Origin: CAYMAZ01 sp964428185
GTDB lineage: Bacteria > Bacteroidota > Bacteroidia > Bacteroidales > DTU049
Assembly (NCBI GenBank): GCA_964428185.1
Contig: CAYRXH010000026.1
Span: forward strand, 1 to 29,938
Direction: 5' to 3'
Length of the DNA: 29,938 bases
The translations under genes were made by a program, and so were the position numbers. This document shows, piece after piece, positions 7,655-17,592 of this stretch. Numbering within the stretch: the first letter of the stretch is position 1; each line of letters starts with the position of its first letter. The notes under the pieces were generated by a model. The model was not told the DNA's origin, searched no databases, and was given only the letters and a program-made list of their open reading frames with translations.

Positions 7655-8641
7655 TTAAAACTGAGGACAGTTGATTGGTCTGATGCGCTTCATTTGCTGT
7701 GGACATTCAAACTGGAATGTCACTGAAAACTCATGTGAGCCTCCTGAAGCGTTTGTCAGCTTTGACACTGTTAAATCGTAACTATAGCCAAACTTGAATG
7801 TTTCCTGTTGCAAGCCCACCAGAAAGATCATGGCATCCGGATTATTAAAGTTTTGTCTGAACCATAATCCGCCAACGAAAGGATATTTATTGAAATAAAT
7901 ACCGTAATTCAGCTGCTGGAAATCCTGTTGCTGCATATACAAAGCATTGAGTGAAAGTGTTGTTTCTTCAACTGTTCTCTTCCTTGCGTTTGAACTTTCA
8001 AGACTGATTGTTGTTCCCATATGTCCTGTAAATCTCATTGGCATTCTGGTAACTGAATTAAATCCTTCGTCGGGCTGTGTCAGGTGATGAACGGCACCGC
8101 CAATAAAGAATTTTTCGTGATAACCAACAATACCGGCAGAAAAATCAGCAAAAGACCTGCGAAGCTCATCCGGCAGTGGCTCATTACTGTTGTAAACAAA
8201 TCCATATTTTGGATCCAGCTGATCAGGAAATCTGAGCTTGTCCCAATCGAGACTTCTCTGAAAATAAGTAGCCTGTAAAGCAGCTTTTATTGAAAAGGAA
8301 CGTGAAACTTCAAGCCTATAGGAGTAAATACCACTCACCTGGGTTGTGTTCAGAATACCTGCTCCGGCACGATCAGCATTGACCAGAATACCTATTCCGC
8401 CACTCAGTGCCGGAATATGCTGATCATAAGAGGCATTATATGTAACATAAGTGCCTAAAATGGAAGGCCACTGGTTCCTGAAATTCAGGATAAGCCTGGG
8501 GCAAATGACCGAACCGGCCATTGCCGGATTTAAGTAAACAGGGTTTGCGTAAAACTGCGAAAAATGAGGATCCTGAGCAACACCCCTTCCTGCCGTAATC
8601 AGCATTCCTGCTATAATTAATAAGCCTAACCTCTTAACCAT
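7655..8641 (-). CDS. PorP/SprF-family outer-membrane protein
   Basis: T9SS-associated outer-membrane beta-barrel. The mature N-terminus carries the family hallmark QDPHFSQFYANPVYLNPAMAG, followed by many alternating strands typical of a porin-like barrel. The frame is open back to 8671, but I place the start at ATG 8641 for two reasons: a signal peptide (MVKRLGLLIIAGML…GVAQ) begins there, and a perfect TAnnTTTG promoter box lies at 8659-8666, which would put the upstream ATG outside the transcript. That gives 328 residues. It is the first gene before gldJ and diverges from porU. Whether it is the core PorP or a cargo-specific SprF paralogue cannot be decided here. Confidence 0.85.
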   Translation of the reverse strand: MVKRLGLLIIAGMLITAGRGVAQDPHFSQFYANPVYLNPAMAGSVICPRLILNFRNQWPSILGTYVTYNASYDQHIPALSGGIGILVNADRAGAGILNTTQVSGIYSYRLEVSRSFSIKAALQATYFQRSLDWDKLRFPDQLDPKYGFVYNSNEPLPDELRRSFADFSAGIVGYHEKFFIGGAVHHLTQPDEGFNSVTRMPMRFTGHMGTTISLESSNARKRTVEETTLSLNALYMQQQDFQQLNYGIYFNKYPFVGGLWFRQNFNNPDAMIFLVGLQQETFKFGYSYDLTVSKLTNASGGSHEFSVTFQFECPQQMKRIRPINCPQF

Positions 8642-8658
8642 TGCTTTATTATTTGTCA

Positions 8659-8666
8659 CAAAAGTA
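8659..8666 (-). promoter_or_regulatory. promoter -7 box of porP-like gene
   Basis: Minus strand reads TACTTTTG, an exact TAnnTTTG match. It lies 18 bp before ATG 8641, giving a short leader of about 10 nt. No clear -33 TTG. It decides the translation start of the gene. Confidence 0.6.
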
Positions 8667-8837
8667 AACAATTTTCGTTAAATTCATATAAAAAAAATGT
8701 CTTCCTGTTAAATTTCTTTGATTTTTACGTTCAATCATGAATCACAACCTGATCTGAACATCTGTTTTTTTTATACTTTATTAAATTGAATTAGTTACAA
8801 TAATTCTCAATTTTTTTCCCATTTAAAATAAAATATT

Positions 8838-8845
8838 CAAATTTG
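8838..8845 (+). promoter_or_regulatory. candidate promoter -7 box of porU
   Basis: caaatttg keeps the TTTG core but not the leading TA. It is 43 bp before the porU ATG in the 247-bp divergent region between porP and porU. The rest of that region is AT-rich with no other structure I can support. Confidence 0.35.
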
Positions 8846-8888
8846 CGTTTTCATTTGGCCATCAAACTCCTAAAGCACGGCATTTTAT

Positions 8889-11800
8889 ATGGACAAACTC
8901 ATTGGTATCTCTGCCTTTCTTATGGCTGCTTTCATTGGCTTGCATACATCCATGGCACAAAACATTCCGGTTCAACTCCAATGGAATGATCCTATTGTTT
9001 TATATGATGATGAACAAGCATCTATGTTTTGTCTTCATTTTGAAGGCGCTCAGTATAATCAAAACCCACTGATTCCTGAGCTTACAATTCCTCTTGGAAC
9101 CGCTGAAAGCTATATGTCATTTTCTGCCATCATTCATGATCCCGTTTATGTCCCTGTCAGTCAGGAAGAACTCAATATTTTGGAATCCTCCGGATTCTCA
9201 CTTTCAGAAACACCTCAACTGAATTTTGAAACAAGAACGATTTCAAAACAAAACAATGTTTTTCTTCAAATTATTCCTTTTCGGATTAATCCAAGCAATG
9301 GTGTTTCTGAGAAACTAGTATCATGTTATGTCGAACTGAGCCTGAACATTGATGCCTCTCTGATGCAAAATATCCCACCTAAGAATCTGAAAACAAATGA
9401 ATCTGTGCTTGCCAATGGATCTTTTTACAAAATATCAGTGAGTCAACCAGGTATTTATCGCCTGACATCCCTCAATCTTGCTGCCATGGGTATCGATATT
9501 GAATCAGTCAATCCACAAAATTTCAGACTTTACGGGAACTCCGGACAGATGCTGCCTGAACTAAACAGCACCCCCAGAAACGATGATCTGTATGAAAATT
9601 CAGTTTATATTTACGGAGAGTCCGATGGAACTTTTGACACAGAGGACTATATTTTGTTTTATGCTACCGGCCCAAACACATGGACATTTGATTCAATTAC
9701 CGGAGAATATGTTTGTAGAGTCAATAAATACAGTGATAAATCCTATTATTTTATCACCTTTGATAAAGGTGCAGGGAAAAGAATTTCCAGTGTTAATTAT
9801 CTTAGCGAAACTCCGGTAATGAACACAAACATATTTCTGGACAAAGCAAATTATGAACCTGAAACCTATAATCTTATCAAAAGTGGAAAAGAATGGTATG
9901 GTGATGTGTTTGACCTGAGCCTGAGCCAGAGTTTCGGGTTTTCATTTCCCAATATTGTTCAGGACTCATGCATGAACATCCGTGTGAACATGGTTGCGAG
10001 AGCATCAGGAGCGACAAATGCCAGTGTGAATGTTGGTTCATCAACACAAACAATTGGTTTTCAGGGAACAAGTGGTTATACATCCGATTATGCAAAAACC
10101 GGAACTGTGTCTTTTTGTACAAGTCCGCTTTCATCATTTAATGTTAATATTACTTATAACAAAATGAGCTACAATGATGCAAAAGCATGGCTGAACAGAA
10201 TTACAGTCAATGCATGGCGTCATCTTACATTGTCAGGAAATCAGATGTCTTTCAGGAATCCATATATCAACAGCCCAGGAAATTTTGCAAAATTTGACCT
10301 GAATACATTGAGTGCTTCATCAGTTTCAGTATGGGATGTTACTAATCCACTTGATCCGGTTATTGTAGAAGGACAGCATGTGTCATCAACCTATTCATTT
10401 ATCACCCCCGCAGTCCGAAACGGAGAATATGTTGTTCATACAGGCCTATCATATCTGTCTCCCAGCTTTGAAGGGACAGTCGTCAATCAAAACCTGCACG
10501 GACTTGATCAAAAAGACTATATTGTTGTTAGTCATCCACTCTTCCTTGAAGAAGCCACCCAACTTGCCCAGTTTCATGAACAACTAAACGGACTCTCATG
10601 GGTAGTTGTAACCCCTCAACAAATTTATAATGAATTTTCATCAGGGTCTCAGGATCCGGTTGCAATCAGAGATTTTGTCAAGATGTTTTATGACAGAGCT
10701 ACAACCAGCGATGAAATGCCCAAGTATCTACTTCTGTTTGGACGTGCTTCGTATGACTACAAAAATCGTATTAGTGGAAACACAAACTACATTCCAAGCT
10801 TTCAAAGCATTGAGTCTCTTAACCCCACATCTTCCTATGCTTCGGATGACTTTTTCGGACTCCTTGACTCCACTGAAGGATATAATTGTAACGGGCATCT
10901 TGATATTGCCATTGGCAGGCTGCCGGCAACCACCAAGCAGGAAGCAATTGATTTAATCAATAAAATATTCCGTTATCATGAGAATAACAATGCAGGGGAA
11001 TTTGAAAATTCTTGCGATTTCATTCAACGTATTCCCAATCTCTCCGATTGGAGAAACTGGGTCACTTTTATCAGTGATGACGGCAATATGAATCTGCATT
11101 TTAATCAATCAGAAGGGATTTCTTCCATGGTGTCAGGAACATATAAACATCTCAATATTGATAAAATACACCTGGATTCATACCCACAGGTCAGTACGCC
11201 TGGTGGAGAAAGAGCACCGGTTGTCAATGAAGCCATAAATAGGCGTATGCTTCTGGGGTGTCTTATTGTCAATTATACAGGCCACGGTGGCGAGGTTGGC
11301 TGGACACATGAAAGAATTCTCGAATTGTCTGATATCAATTCATGGGAAAACTATTACAATATGCCTTTATTTATTACTGCAACCTGTGAGTTCAGTAGAT
11401 ATGATGACCCGCAAAGAATTGCTGCCGGAGAAATGGTGCTTACAAATCCCAACGGAGGAGGCATCGCATTGTTTTCCACCACACGCCTTGCATATTCAAA
11501 TTACAATGAAAACCTGAACCGGAGCATTTATGAAGTCATTTTTGAAAAACAAGGAGGCAAATATCCCACTCTTGGTGAAGTGTTGAGCTATGCAAAAATT
11601 GACAACGGGTCCAATCAGTATATCAGAAACTTTATTCTTCTCGGCGATCCGGCAATGAGACTGGCTTATCCTGAATATCAAGTCATTACAACTGAAATCA
11701 ACAACAATCCTGTGGGCGGTGTCCCTGATACTCTATCAGCATATAGTTTTGTTACTATCAAGGGATATGTTGCTGATCATGGAGGAACTATCATTAATAG

Positions 11801-12755
11801 TTTTAACGGAACCATCATGCCAACGGTTTTCGACAAACCATCAAAATTATCTACTCTAGCCACAGATCCCTCCGATAATTATGTGTCTGTATTTTTTGTT
11901 CAAAAAAACGTCCTCTATAAAGGCAATGTAAGTGTTATCAATGGAAAGTTTTCATTTTCCTTTTATGTGCCAAGAGACATCAATTATTCTTATGATTTCG
12001 GAAAAATAAGCTACTATGCCGAAAATGGATCAACCGATGCAAGTGGTTATTTTGATCAATTTTATATTGGAGGTTCAGATACAACTACTTCATCTGATGA
12101 TACAGGTCCAGTCATTAATCTATTTATGAATGACACTTCTTTTACAAATGGTGGAACAACAAATGAAAATCCTGTTCTGCTGGCCATACTCACTGATTCA
12201 TCAGGAATCAATACCATGGGCTCAAGTATCGGTCATGATATTATTGGTATCCTTGATAATTCAGGAACCGTCATTCTTTTAAATGACTATTACTCTTCTG
12301 ATCTGGATTCATATCAAAGTGGTAAAGTCATTTATCCGTTTTTTGATCTTGATGAAGGTCTCCATTCAATCTACTTCAAAGCATGGGATGTTTTTAACAA
12401 TTCTTCTGAAGCTGTTCTTATCTTCATTGTAGCCGATTCTCATAATGCTGTGATTAAAAAACTGTTGAACTACCCCAATCCATTTTCTGATTACACAGAT
12501 TTTGTATTTGAACATAATCAGTCATGCACTCCTCTTCTGATAAGGATTGATATTTTTAATTCAGTGGGGCAACATGTTAGCACATTAGAAACTACCCAGG
12601 AATCTTTGGGCTACACCGCTGAGCCTATTCGTTGGCATGGATTGTCTCATGACGGCAATCCACTTGGCACAGGCGTATATGTTTATACAATGAGTATTGC
12701 TACTTGTGATGGAACCGAAGCAAAGAAAAGCAGTCGTTTAGTCATTGTTAAATAA
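8889..12755 (+). CDS. porU: PorU, T9SS sortase (C25 gingipain-type peptidase)
   Basis: Cell-surface transpeptidase that removes the C-terminal sorting domain of T9SS cargo and links the cargo to lipopolysaccharide. The 1288 residues comprise a signal peptide ending near SMA-Q (1-23), a beta-rich N-terminal region, the peptidase C25 domain (about 560-930), then Ig-like and C-terminal domains. The catalytic pair is visible: His799 in NYTGHGGEVG and Cys833 in TATCEFSRYD, about 34 residues apart as in gingipains. The last about 90 residues (YPNPFSDYT … GVYVYTM … RLVIVK) are a type-A sorting-like domain, as PorU itself carries. It diverges from porP-gldJ and is followed by porV. Confidence 0.95.
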   Translation: MDKLIGISAFLMAAFIGLHTSMAQNIPVQLQWNDPIVLYDDEQASMFCLHFEGAQYNQNPLIPELTIPLGTAESYMSFSAIIHDPVYVPVSQEELNILESSGFSLSETPQLNFETRTISKQNNVFLQIIPFRINPSNGVSEKLVSCYVELSLNIDASLMQNIPPKNLKTNESVLANGSFYKISVSQPGIYRLTSLNLAAMGIDIESVNPQNFRLYGNSGQMLPELNSTPRNDDLYENSVYIYGESDGTFDTEDYILFYATGPNTWTFDSITGEYVCRVNKYSDKSYYFITFDKGAGKRISSVNYLSETPVMNTNIFLDKANYEPETYNLIKSGKEWYGDVFDLSLSQSFGFSFPNIVQDSCMNIRVNMVARASGATNASVNVGSSTQTIGFQGTSGYTSDYAKTGTVSFCTSPLSSFNVNITYNKMSYNDAKAWLNRITVNAWRHLTLSGNQMSFRNPYINSPGNFAKFDLNTLSASSVSVWDVTNPLDPVIVEGQHVSSTYSFITPAVRNGEYVVHTGLSYLSPSFEGTVVNQNLHGLDQKDYIVVSHPLFLEEATQLAQFHEQLNGLSWVVVTPQQIYNEFSSGSQDPVAIRDFVKMFYDRATTSDEMPKYLLLFGRASYDYKNRISGNTNYIPSFQSIESLNPTSSYASDDFFGLLDSTEGYNCNGHLDIAIGRLPATTKQEAIDLINKIFRYHENNNAGEFENSCDFIQRIPNLSDWRNWVTFISDDGNMNLHFNQSEGISSMVSGTYKHLNIDKIHLDSYPQVSTPGGERAPVVNEAINRRMLLGCLIVNYTGHGGEVGWTHERILELSDINSWENYYNMPLFITATCEFSRYDDPQRIAAGEMVLTNPNGGGIALFSTTRLAYSNYNENLNRSIYEVIFEKQGGKYPTLGEVLSYAKIDNGSNQYIRNFILLGDPAMRLAYPEYQVITTEINNNPVGGVPDTLSAYSFVTIKGYVADHGGTIINSFNGTIMPTVFDKPSKLSTLATDPSDNYVSVFFVQKNVLYKGNVSVINGKFSFSFYVPRDINYSYDFGKISYYAENGSTDASGYFDQFYIGGSDTTTSSDDTGPVINLFMNDTSFTNGGTTNENPVLLAILTDSSGINTMGSSIGHDIIGILDNSGTVILLNDYYSSDLDSYQSGKVIYPFFDLDEGLHSIYFKAWDVFNNSSEAVLIFIVADSHNAVIKKLLNYPNPFSDYTDFVFEHNQSCTPLLIRIDIFNSVGQHVSTLETTQESLGYTAEPIRWHGLSHDGNPLGTGVYVYTMSIATCDGTEAKKSSRLVIVK

Positions 12756-12789
12756 ATGTAATCTAACAATATCCACAAGAAAATTTCGT

Positions 12790-12797
12790 TAATTTTG
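12790..12797 (+). promoter_or_regulatory. promoter -7 box of porV
   Basis: taattttg is an exact TAnnTTTG match, followed by c and located 23 bp before the porV ATG. No convincing -33 TTG. It suggests porV-ispF can be transcribed separately from porU. Confidence 0.55.
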
Positions 12798-12819
12798 CAA
12801 ACTTAATTTATCATAACAC

Positions 12820-14055
12820 ATGAAAATCAATAAATTCATCCCTTTAAGAAATTCACTCCCAGTAGTTATTTTTATGTTTGCAGCTATCTTTCAGTCTACG
12901 TATTCACAAACCAATTACAATGAAATACTCGGGCAGGACAAACTCAATGCAGTCACTACTTCGGTGCCTTTTTTACTGATTGCCCCGGACGCCCGTGGGG
13001 GCGCCCTTGGTGATGCTGGTGTAGCCAGCAATCCTGATGCCAGTTCAATGCACTACAATCCTGCAAAATATGCTTTTGCAGAAAATGATTTTGGTGTAGC
13101 AATGTCTTATAGTCCTTGGCTCCGCGGCCTTGTCAATGACATCAGTCTTGCATACCTTTCTGGATACAAAAAACTTGGAAACGGACAAACAATTGCCGCA
13201 TCACTCAGGTATTTTTCTCTTGGAGACATTATTTTTACTGATAAAGTTGGAGAAGTCATCGGACAATTTAAACCAAATGAGTTTTCAGTAGATGTGTCCT
13301 ATGCCAGAAAATTTTCTGATAATATCTCAGGTGCAGTAACTCTCAGATATATCAATTCTAATCTGACAGGTGGCATTTTTGTCAACGGCGCTCAGTCTAA
13401 AGTAGGACAATCTGTTGCAGCTGATGTTTCATTCTTTTATACAAAGGAAATGGATTTTGGTGATACTCCTGGATTCTTTTCTTTTGGCGCAAATATCTCA
13501 AACATCGGAAATAAAATTTCATACACTGAAAATCTTGACAAAGATTTTATTCCTATTAACATGAAGATAGGACCGGCATTTACCTTTGATTTTGACGATT
13601 ATAATACTGTTACTATCTTGTTCGACATCAATAAACTTCTGGTGCCAACACCTCCAATTTACGCACGCGACAGCCTCGGAAGACCTGTTGTGGATAATGA
13701 TGGCAACTATGTAATTGAAGATGGAAAAGACCCTGAAAGAGGAGTAGTGTCAGGTATTTTCGGATCCTTCACTGATGCACCCGACGGATTTAAAGAAGAA
13801 ATCAAGGAACTTAATTATTCCGTAGGTGTTGAATACTGGTATGACAAACAGTTTGCCATTCGCTCAGGATTTTTCTATGAACATCCTCATAAGGGCAACA
13901 GAAAATATGTCACTCTGGGTGCCGGATTCAGACTAAACGTTTTCGGTCTTGACTTTGCCTACCTGATCCCCCTCGAACAAAGGCATCCCCTCGAAAACAC
14001 GCTACGCTTTACCCTCACATTCGACTTTGATGCTTTCAAAGAACTGGGAAATTAG
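12820..14055 (+). CDS. porV: PorV (LptO), T9SS outer-membrane shuttle protein
   Basis: FadL-like beta-barrel that takes cargo from the translocon to the PorU sortase. The signal peptide ends near STYSQ (about residue 30). The family segment VPFLLIAPDARGGALGDAG (51-69) and SNPDASSMHYNPAKYAF follow, then alternating barrel strands to the end (LRFTLTFDFDAF). The length of 411 residues is normal. It lies 64 bp after porU and 6 bp before ispF. The order porU-porV-ispF is, from memory, also found in Porphyromonas. Confidence 0.94.
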   Translation: MKINKFIPLRNSLPVVIFMFAAIFQSTYSQTNYNEILGQDKLNAVTTSVPFLLIAPDARGGALGDAGVASNPDASSMHYNPAKYAFAENDFGVAMSYSPWLRGLVNDISLAYLSGYKKLGNGQTIAASLRYFSLGDIIFTDKVGEVIGQFKPNEFSVDVSYARKFSDNISGAVTLRYINSNLTGGIFVNGAQSKVGQSVAADVSFFYTKEMDFGDTPGFFSFGANISNIGNKISYTENLDKDFIPINMKIGPAFTFDFDDYNTVTILFDINKLLVPTPPIYARDSLGRPVVDNDGNYVIEDGKDPERGVVSGIFGSFTDAPDGFKEEIKELNYSVGVEYWYDKQFAIRSGFFYEHPHKGNRKYVTLGAGFRLNVFGLDFAYLIPLEQRHPLENTLRFTLTFDFDAFKELGN

Positions 14056-14061
14056 ACTCCT

Positions 14062-14541
14062 ATGAAAATCCGAACAGGAATTGGCCTTGATGTTCACTCC
14101 TTTGAAGAAAACAGAGGCTTTTATCTTGGTGGCGTAAAAATTCCATACCACAAAGGCCTTATGGGTCATTCTGATGCTGATGCATTAATTCATGCTATCA
14201 TTGACGCACTTCATGGTGCTGCAGGGCTCGCCGATATCGGAACCTTTTTCCCGGACGATAATCAACTCTATAAAAACATCAGAAGTACTGAACTTTTGAA
14301 AAAAACTGCTGCTTTACTTGCTGAGAAAAACATTTCTGTTTCAAATATTGACACCATCATTTGCCTTGAAAAACCAAAAATTGCATCTTTTACTGACTTA
14401 ATGAAATCCACACTTGCTGAAATATTAAAAATTTCTATTGATGACATTGGTATTAAAGCAACGACATTTGAAAAAATGGGGTTTATCGGCTCTGAAGACG
14501 GAGTTATGTGTCTTGCAAGCTGTTTGCTCATCTCAGAATAA
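14062..14541 (+). CDS. ispF: 2-C-methyl-D-erythritol 2,4-cyclodiphosphate synthase
   Basis: Cytoplasmic trimeric enzyme of the MEP isoprenoid pathway, converting CDP-methylerythritol 2-phosphate to the cyclodiphosphate with release of CMP. At 159 residues it has standard length. Metal ligands Asp10 and His12 (GIGLDVHSF) and His44 (GHSDADALIHAI) are present, with the DIGTFFPD segment and the C-terminal TTFEKMGFIGSEDGV. It starts 6 bp after porV and is probably co-transcribed. Its stop is 2 bp from the stop of the convergent SNF2 gene. Confidence 0.97.
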   Translation: MKIRTGIGLDVHSFEENRGFYLGGVKIPYHKGLMGHSDADALIHAIIDALHGAAGLADIGTFFPDDNQLYKNIRSTELLKKTAALLAEKNISVSNIDTIICLEKPKIASFTDLMKSTLAEILKISIDDIGIKATTFEKMGFIGSEDGVMCLASCLLISE

Positions 14542-14543
14542 CA

Positions 14544-17483
14544 CTATTCAAACAACCTTAGGAGTTCTTCATCTGAAAGTTTCCCAAAGGAAGCTGAATT
14601 AATGATGTTCTCAAACAGATCTGATTTCTTTTTCTGTAAAATCATGATTTTTTCTTCAATTGTCCCTATTGAAATAAATCTGTATGCAAAAACTTTTTTA
14701 TCCTGACCTATTCTGTGTGTGCGGTTGATCGCCTGCAATTCAGCTGCAGGATTCCACCAGGGATCCAATACAAATACATAATCTGCCTGTGTCAGATTCA
14801 AACCCACCCCTCCTGCTTTCAATGTCATGAGAAACAAACTGACATTCTTATTATTCTGAAAATTATTGATATTTCTTCTGCGATCGTTCTGAGAAGTTTT
14901 CCCTGTCAGCAACTCATAAGAAATTCCCCTTTCATCAAGATATTTCCTGATCAGATTGAGATGTTTCACAAACTGCGAAAATAAAATTGTCTTATTCCCT
15001 TCTGAAACAACCTTCTCAATACGTTGACAAATTTCTTCATATTTCCCCGACTTCCCCTCATAGGAAGAATCACAAAGAGAAGGATGATTTGCCATAAGCC
15101 TCAACTTCATCAGACCCGATAAAACAATAATATTTCTTCGGTTACGGGCAAGATTCTCCGCATTCTCAATCAGATAATTCCGTATCTCACTCTTCTTCTT
15201 TTCATACAAACTTCTCTGTTCTTCTGTCATTGGACAATATGAGACTTTTTCTGTCAGTGGAGGAAGCTCTGGTGTAACTTCACTCTTGGTCCTTCTCAGA
15301 ATGAAAGGTCCGATAATTTTCTGAACCCGTTTTGAAGCCTGATCATCATTATTCTTTTCAATGGGGATTACATATATCTCTCTGAAAGTTTTTAATGAGC
15401 CAAGCATACCTCTGTTCAGAAAATTCATTTGAGTCCAGATATCTGTGAGGCTGTTTTCAAGAGGGGTACCTGAAAGCACAAACCTTTGCTTCGAACTGAG
15501 TGTCAAAAGAGAATCATAACTCTTTGATTCGGGATTTTTGATATACTGACTTTCATCAAGAACAATGGTGTGAAATTCAAAATATTTCAGAACATCAGCG
15601 TCATTTCTCACTATCCCGTATGATGAAAGCACAATATCAGCATATGAAAAATAATGATATAGCCTGTATCTGTCAGGCCCAGAATAGACAATGGTTTTGA
15701 GAGAAGGTGCAAACTTCCGGATTTCTTCTTCCCAATTATGAATCAATGATAACGGACAGATTATCAGATGTGTATTTGATCTGCGCTCACTCTTCTGATC
15801 TCCTTGAAACAATTCACCAAAATTTATATTGCTCTCTGTATATGAATCAGAAGGCATTTCAGAAATTTTTAAAAAATAGGAAAGCACCTGAACTGTTTTT
15901 CCCAGCCCCATATCATCTGCCAGGCATCCACCTACTCCACATTCGTGAAGGAACATTAACCAGTCAAGTCCTTTTTTCTGATAATCCCTGAGTGGTGTCT
16001 TTATTCCTGAAGGAAGTGATACGGATGGAATATTTCTTTGTATCAGGGAAATCATTTTTTCTGAAATCTGAGTAGTGATATTATTTTCAGCAACTTCAAT
16101 TATATTAATCTGCGACTTTTGAATTTTAAGCCCCTGATCTCCCTGTTCAGACAATACTGCAACATCCCTGAATCTGCTGAACCATTCAGTAGGAAGCAAT
16201 GCGATTGTGCCGTCAGGCAATTTATATTCATTATTACCCTTAATTATATTTGGTATAATTTTCTGAAACGGGACAGTAAATCCATTGAACTGAACATTCA
16301 TCTGTAAGTCAAACCAGTCATTGATACTGCTTATACTGGTATATATGCGCGGCTCCTCGAGCATATATCTCTTACTGTCAACCATAATGTCAAATTCAGC
16401 CCCCATGGTCTTTAACAGGGAATATTTTGAAGCAAGTTCAGAAAGCAACTGCTGAATGGTAACTTCCCGATCTTCATTTTCACAAAACATACATGTAAAA
16501 TAACCCTGCTGTACCATTCTGAATCCAAGGGATTCAATTTTTTTTAAAATCATCTCTTCAGCGTCCTTGTTTCTATATGTCTTCACAAAGGAAACCTTAT
16601 TTTGCACTGACATTAATTTTAATGAGAAATCCTGAGTTGACGAAGCAGAAAAATGTTCACCTTCATAATTAAAAATCAGTTCAATAACAGGCAACTTTCT
16701 GTGAATCCTGTTGAGACTCAACAAAGGAATTACAGCGGGAGAATGTTCTTCCACTGAGAAACCGTTGACATCAGCCTTGTATTTTCTGATTATTTTGCTC
16801 ACAAATGACTGGAGATAGGATGCTACTTTATCTCTAGGAATCTGAATTGTTTCCTGTCTGACAAATGGTTTCAGTAACTGCCCGTCAAAATCAACGGGCA
16901 AAGCAAGCAACTGATCCCCTGATTTTAGTATGCATGGTTTATATGTAATTATTTCACAATCAGCAAGCACAAGCTTTTCTTCGTCCCGAAACACTGACAA
17001 AGTATAATAAAAACCTGATTCCGTCAGTGAAAAGAAAAACCTTGGCTCAGCTATATACTTTCCGTTTTGTAAAGGAATCTCATTAATTGCTCCAGCAGTA
17101 TCAGAACCCCAGTAAAATAAAGAAATGTTATTTTCTGCTAATGCGGAAATCAATGCAGCAGTTTGTTCAGATACATAAGGGACTATATGTTTTGAGATTG
17201 ATGTATCACTGAAAAAAGTGCCGTTCCCCTGCCTTTTCTTCTCTTTCAGCAGGCAGAAATGATCATACACTTTATCTTCCCTCAAATGGAGCGAAGCCAT
17301 GAGCAATTCACTCTCTGCTGTACTGAGTTCGAACGTTAAAAATCTAGAATCTGGATCAGAAATTCTTTTTACATCCAGACTCCATTGACCGTTTTTCAAC
17401 TCAATAATACGAAAAGCCTCAACCAGAAACCCAAAGTGCTGATGACGGGACAGGGCAAAGATAAGTTTGTAATTCTCAGGCAT
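14544..17483 (-). CDS. SNF2/Rad54-family helicase-like ATPase
   Basis: A 979-residue DNA translocase-type protein. The N-terminal half (1 to about 490) is poorly conserved; I see no clear SWIM zinc motif, only one CMFCEN segment. The C-terminal half carries all SNF2 motifs: Walker A LADDMGLGKTVQVL (Lys529), Walker B as DESQ (643-646, in place of the usual DEAQ/DEAH), SGTPLENSLTDIW, and in the second RecA lobe LLTGKTSQNDR, GGVGLNLTQADYVF, DPWWNP and INRTHRIGQ. Its role may be chromatin or RNA-polymerase remodelling, but the target is unknown. It lies 110 bp downstream of dnaA with its own promoter-like box. Confidence 0.9.
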   Translation of the reverse strand: MPENYKLIFALSRHQHFGFLVEAFRIIELKNGQWSLDVKRISDPDSRFLTFELSTAESELLMASLHLREDKVYDHFCLLKEKKRQGNGTFFSDTSISKHIVPYVSEQTAALISALAENNISLFYWGSDTAGAINEIPLQNGKYIAEPRFFFSLTESGFYYTLSVFRDEEKLVLADCEIITYKPCILKSGDQLLALPVDFDGQLLKPFVRQETIQIPRDKVASYLQSFVSKIIRKYKADVNGFSVEEHSPAVIPLLSLNRIHRKLPVIELIFNYEGEHFSASSTQDFSLKLMSVQNKVSFVKTYRNKDAEEMILKKIESLGFRMVQQGYFTCMFCENEDREVTIQQLLSELASKYSLLKTMGAEFDIMVDSKRYMLEEPRIYTSISSINDWFDLQMNVQFNGFTVPFQKIIPNIIKGNNEYKLPDGTIALLPTEWFSRFRDVAVLSEQGDQGLKIQKSQINIIEVAENNITTQISEKMISLIQRNIPSVSLPSGIKTPLRDYQKKGLDWLMFLHECGVGGCLADDMGLGKTVQVLSYFLKISEMPSDSYTESNINFGELFQGDQKSERRSNTHLIICPLSLIHNWEEEIRKFAPSLKTIVYSGPDRYRLYHYFSYADIVLSSYGIVRNDADVLKYFEFHTIVLDESQYIKNPESKSYDSLLTLSSKQRFVLSGTPLENSLTDIWTQMNFLNRGMLGSLKTFREIYVIPIEKNNDDQASKRVQKIIGPFILRRTKSEVTPELPPLTEKVSYCPMTEEQRSLYEKKKSEIRNYLIENAENLARNRRNIIVLSGLMKLRLMANHPSLCDSSYEGKSGKYEEICQRIEKVVSEGNKTILFSQFVKHLNLIRKYLDERGISYELLTGKTSQNDRRRNINNFQNNKNVSLFLMTLKAGGVGLNLTQADYVFVLDPWWNPAAELQAINRTHRIGQDKKVFAYRFISIGTIEEKIMILQKKKSDLFENIINSASFGKLSDEELLRLFE

Positions 17484-17545
17484 TTTTATGTTGTTTTACT
17501 AAAGCATATTGAGAAAACACAATACATCATTCAGCAATAACCTGC

Positions 17546-17560
17546 GAAATTACAAAAAAA
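17546..17560 (-). promoter_or_regulatory. candidate promoter -7 region of SNF2 gene
   Basis: Minus strand TTTTTTTG followed by taatttc, identical over 15 bases to the motif before murF. It lies in the 109-bp gap between dnaA and the SNF2 gene. Confidence 0.4.
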
Positions 17561-17592
17561 TCTCTGAATAATCTGTTCTAAAATTAAAAAAA

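Noticed and set aside
8642..8671. upstream ATG start of the porP-like gene
   Set aside because: The perfect promoter box lies within it, and the signal peptide begins at 8641.
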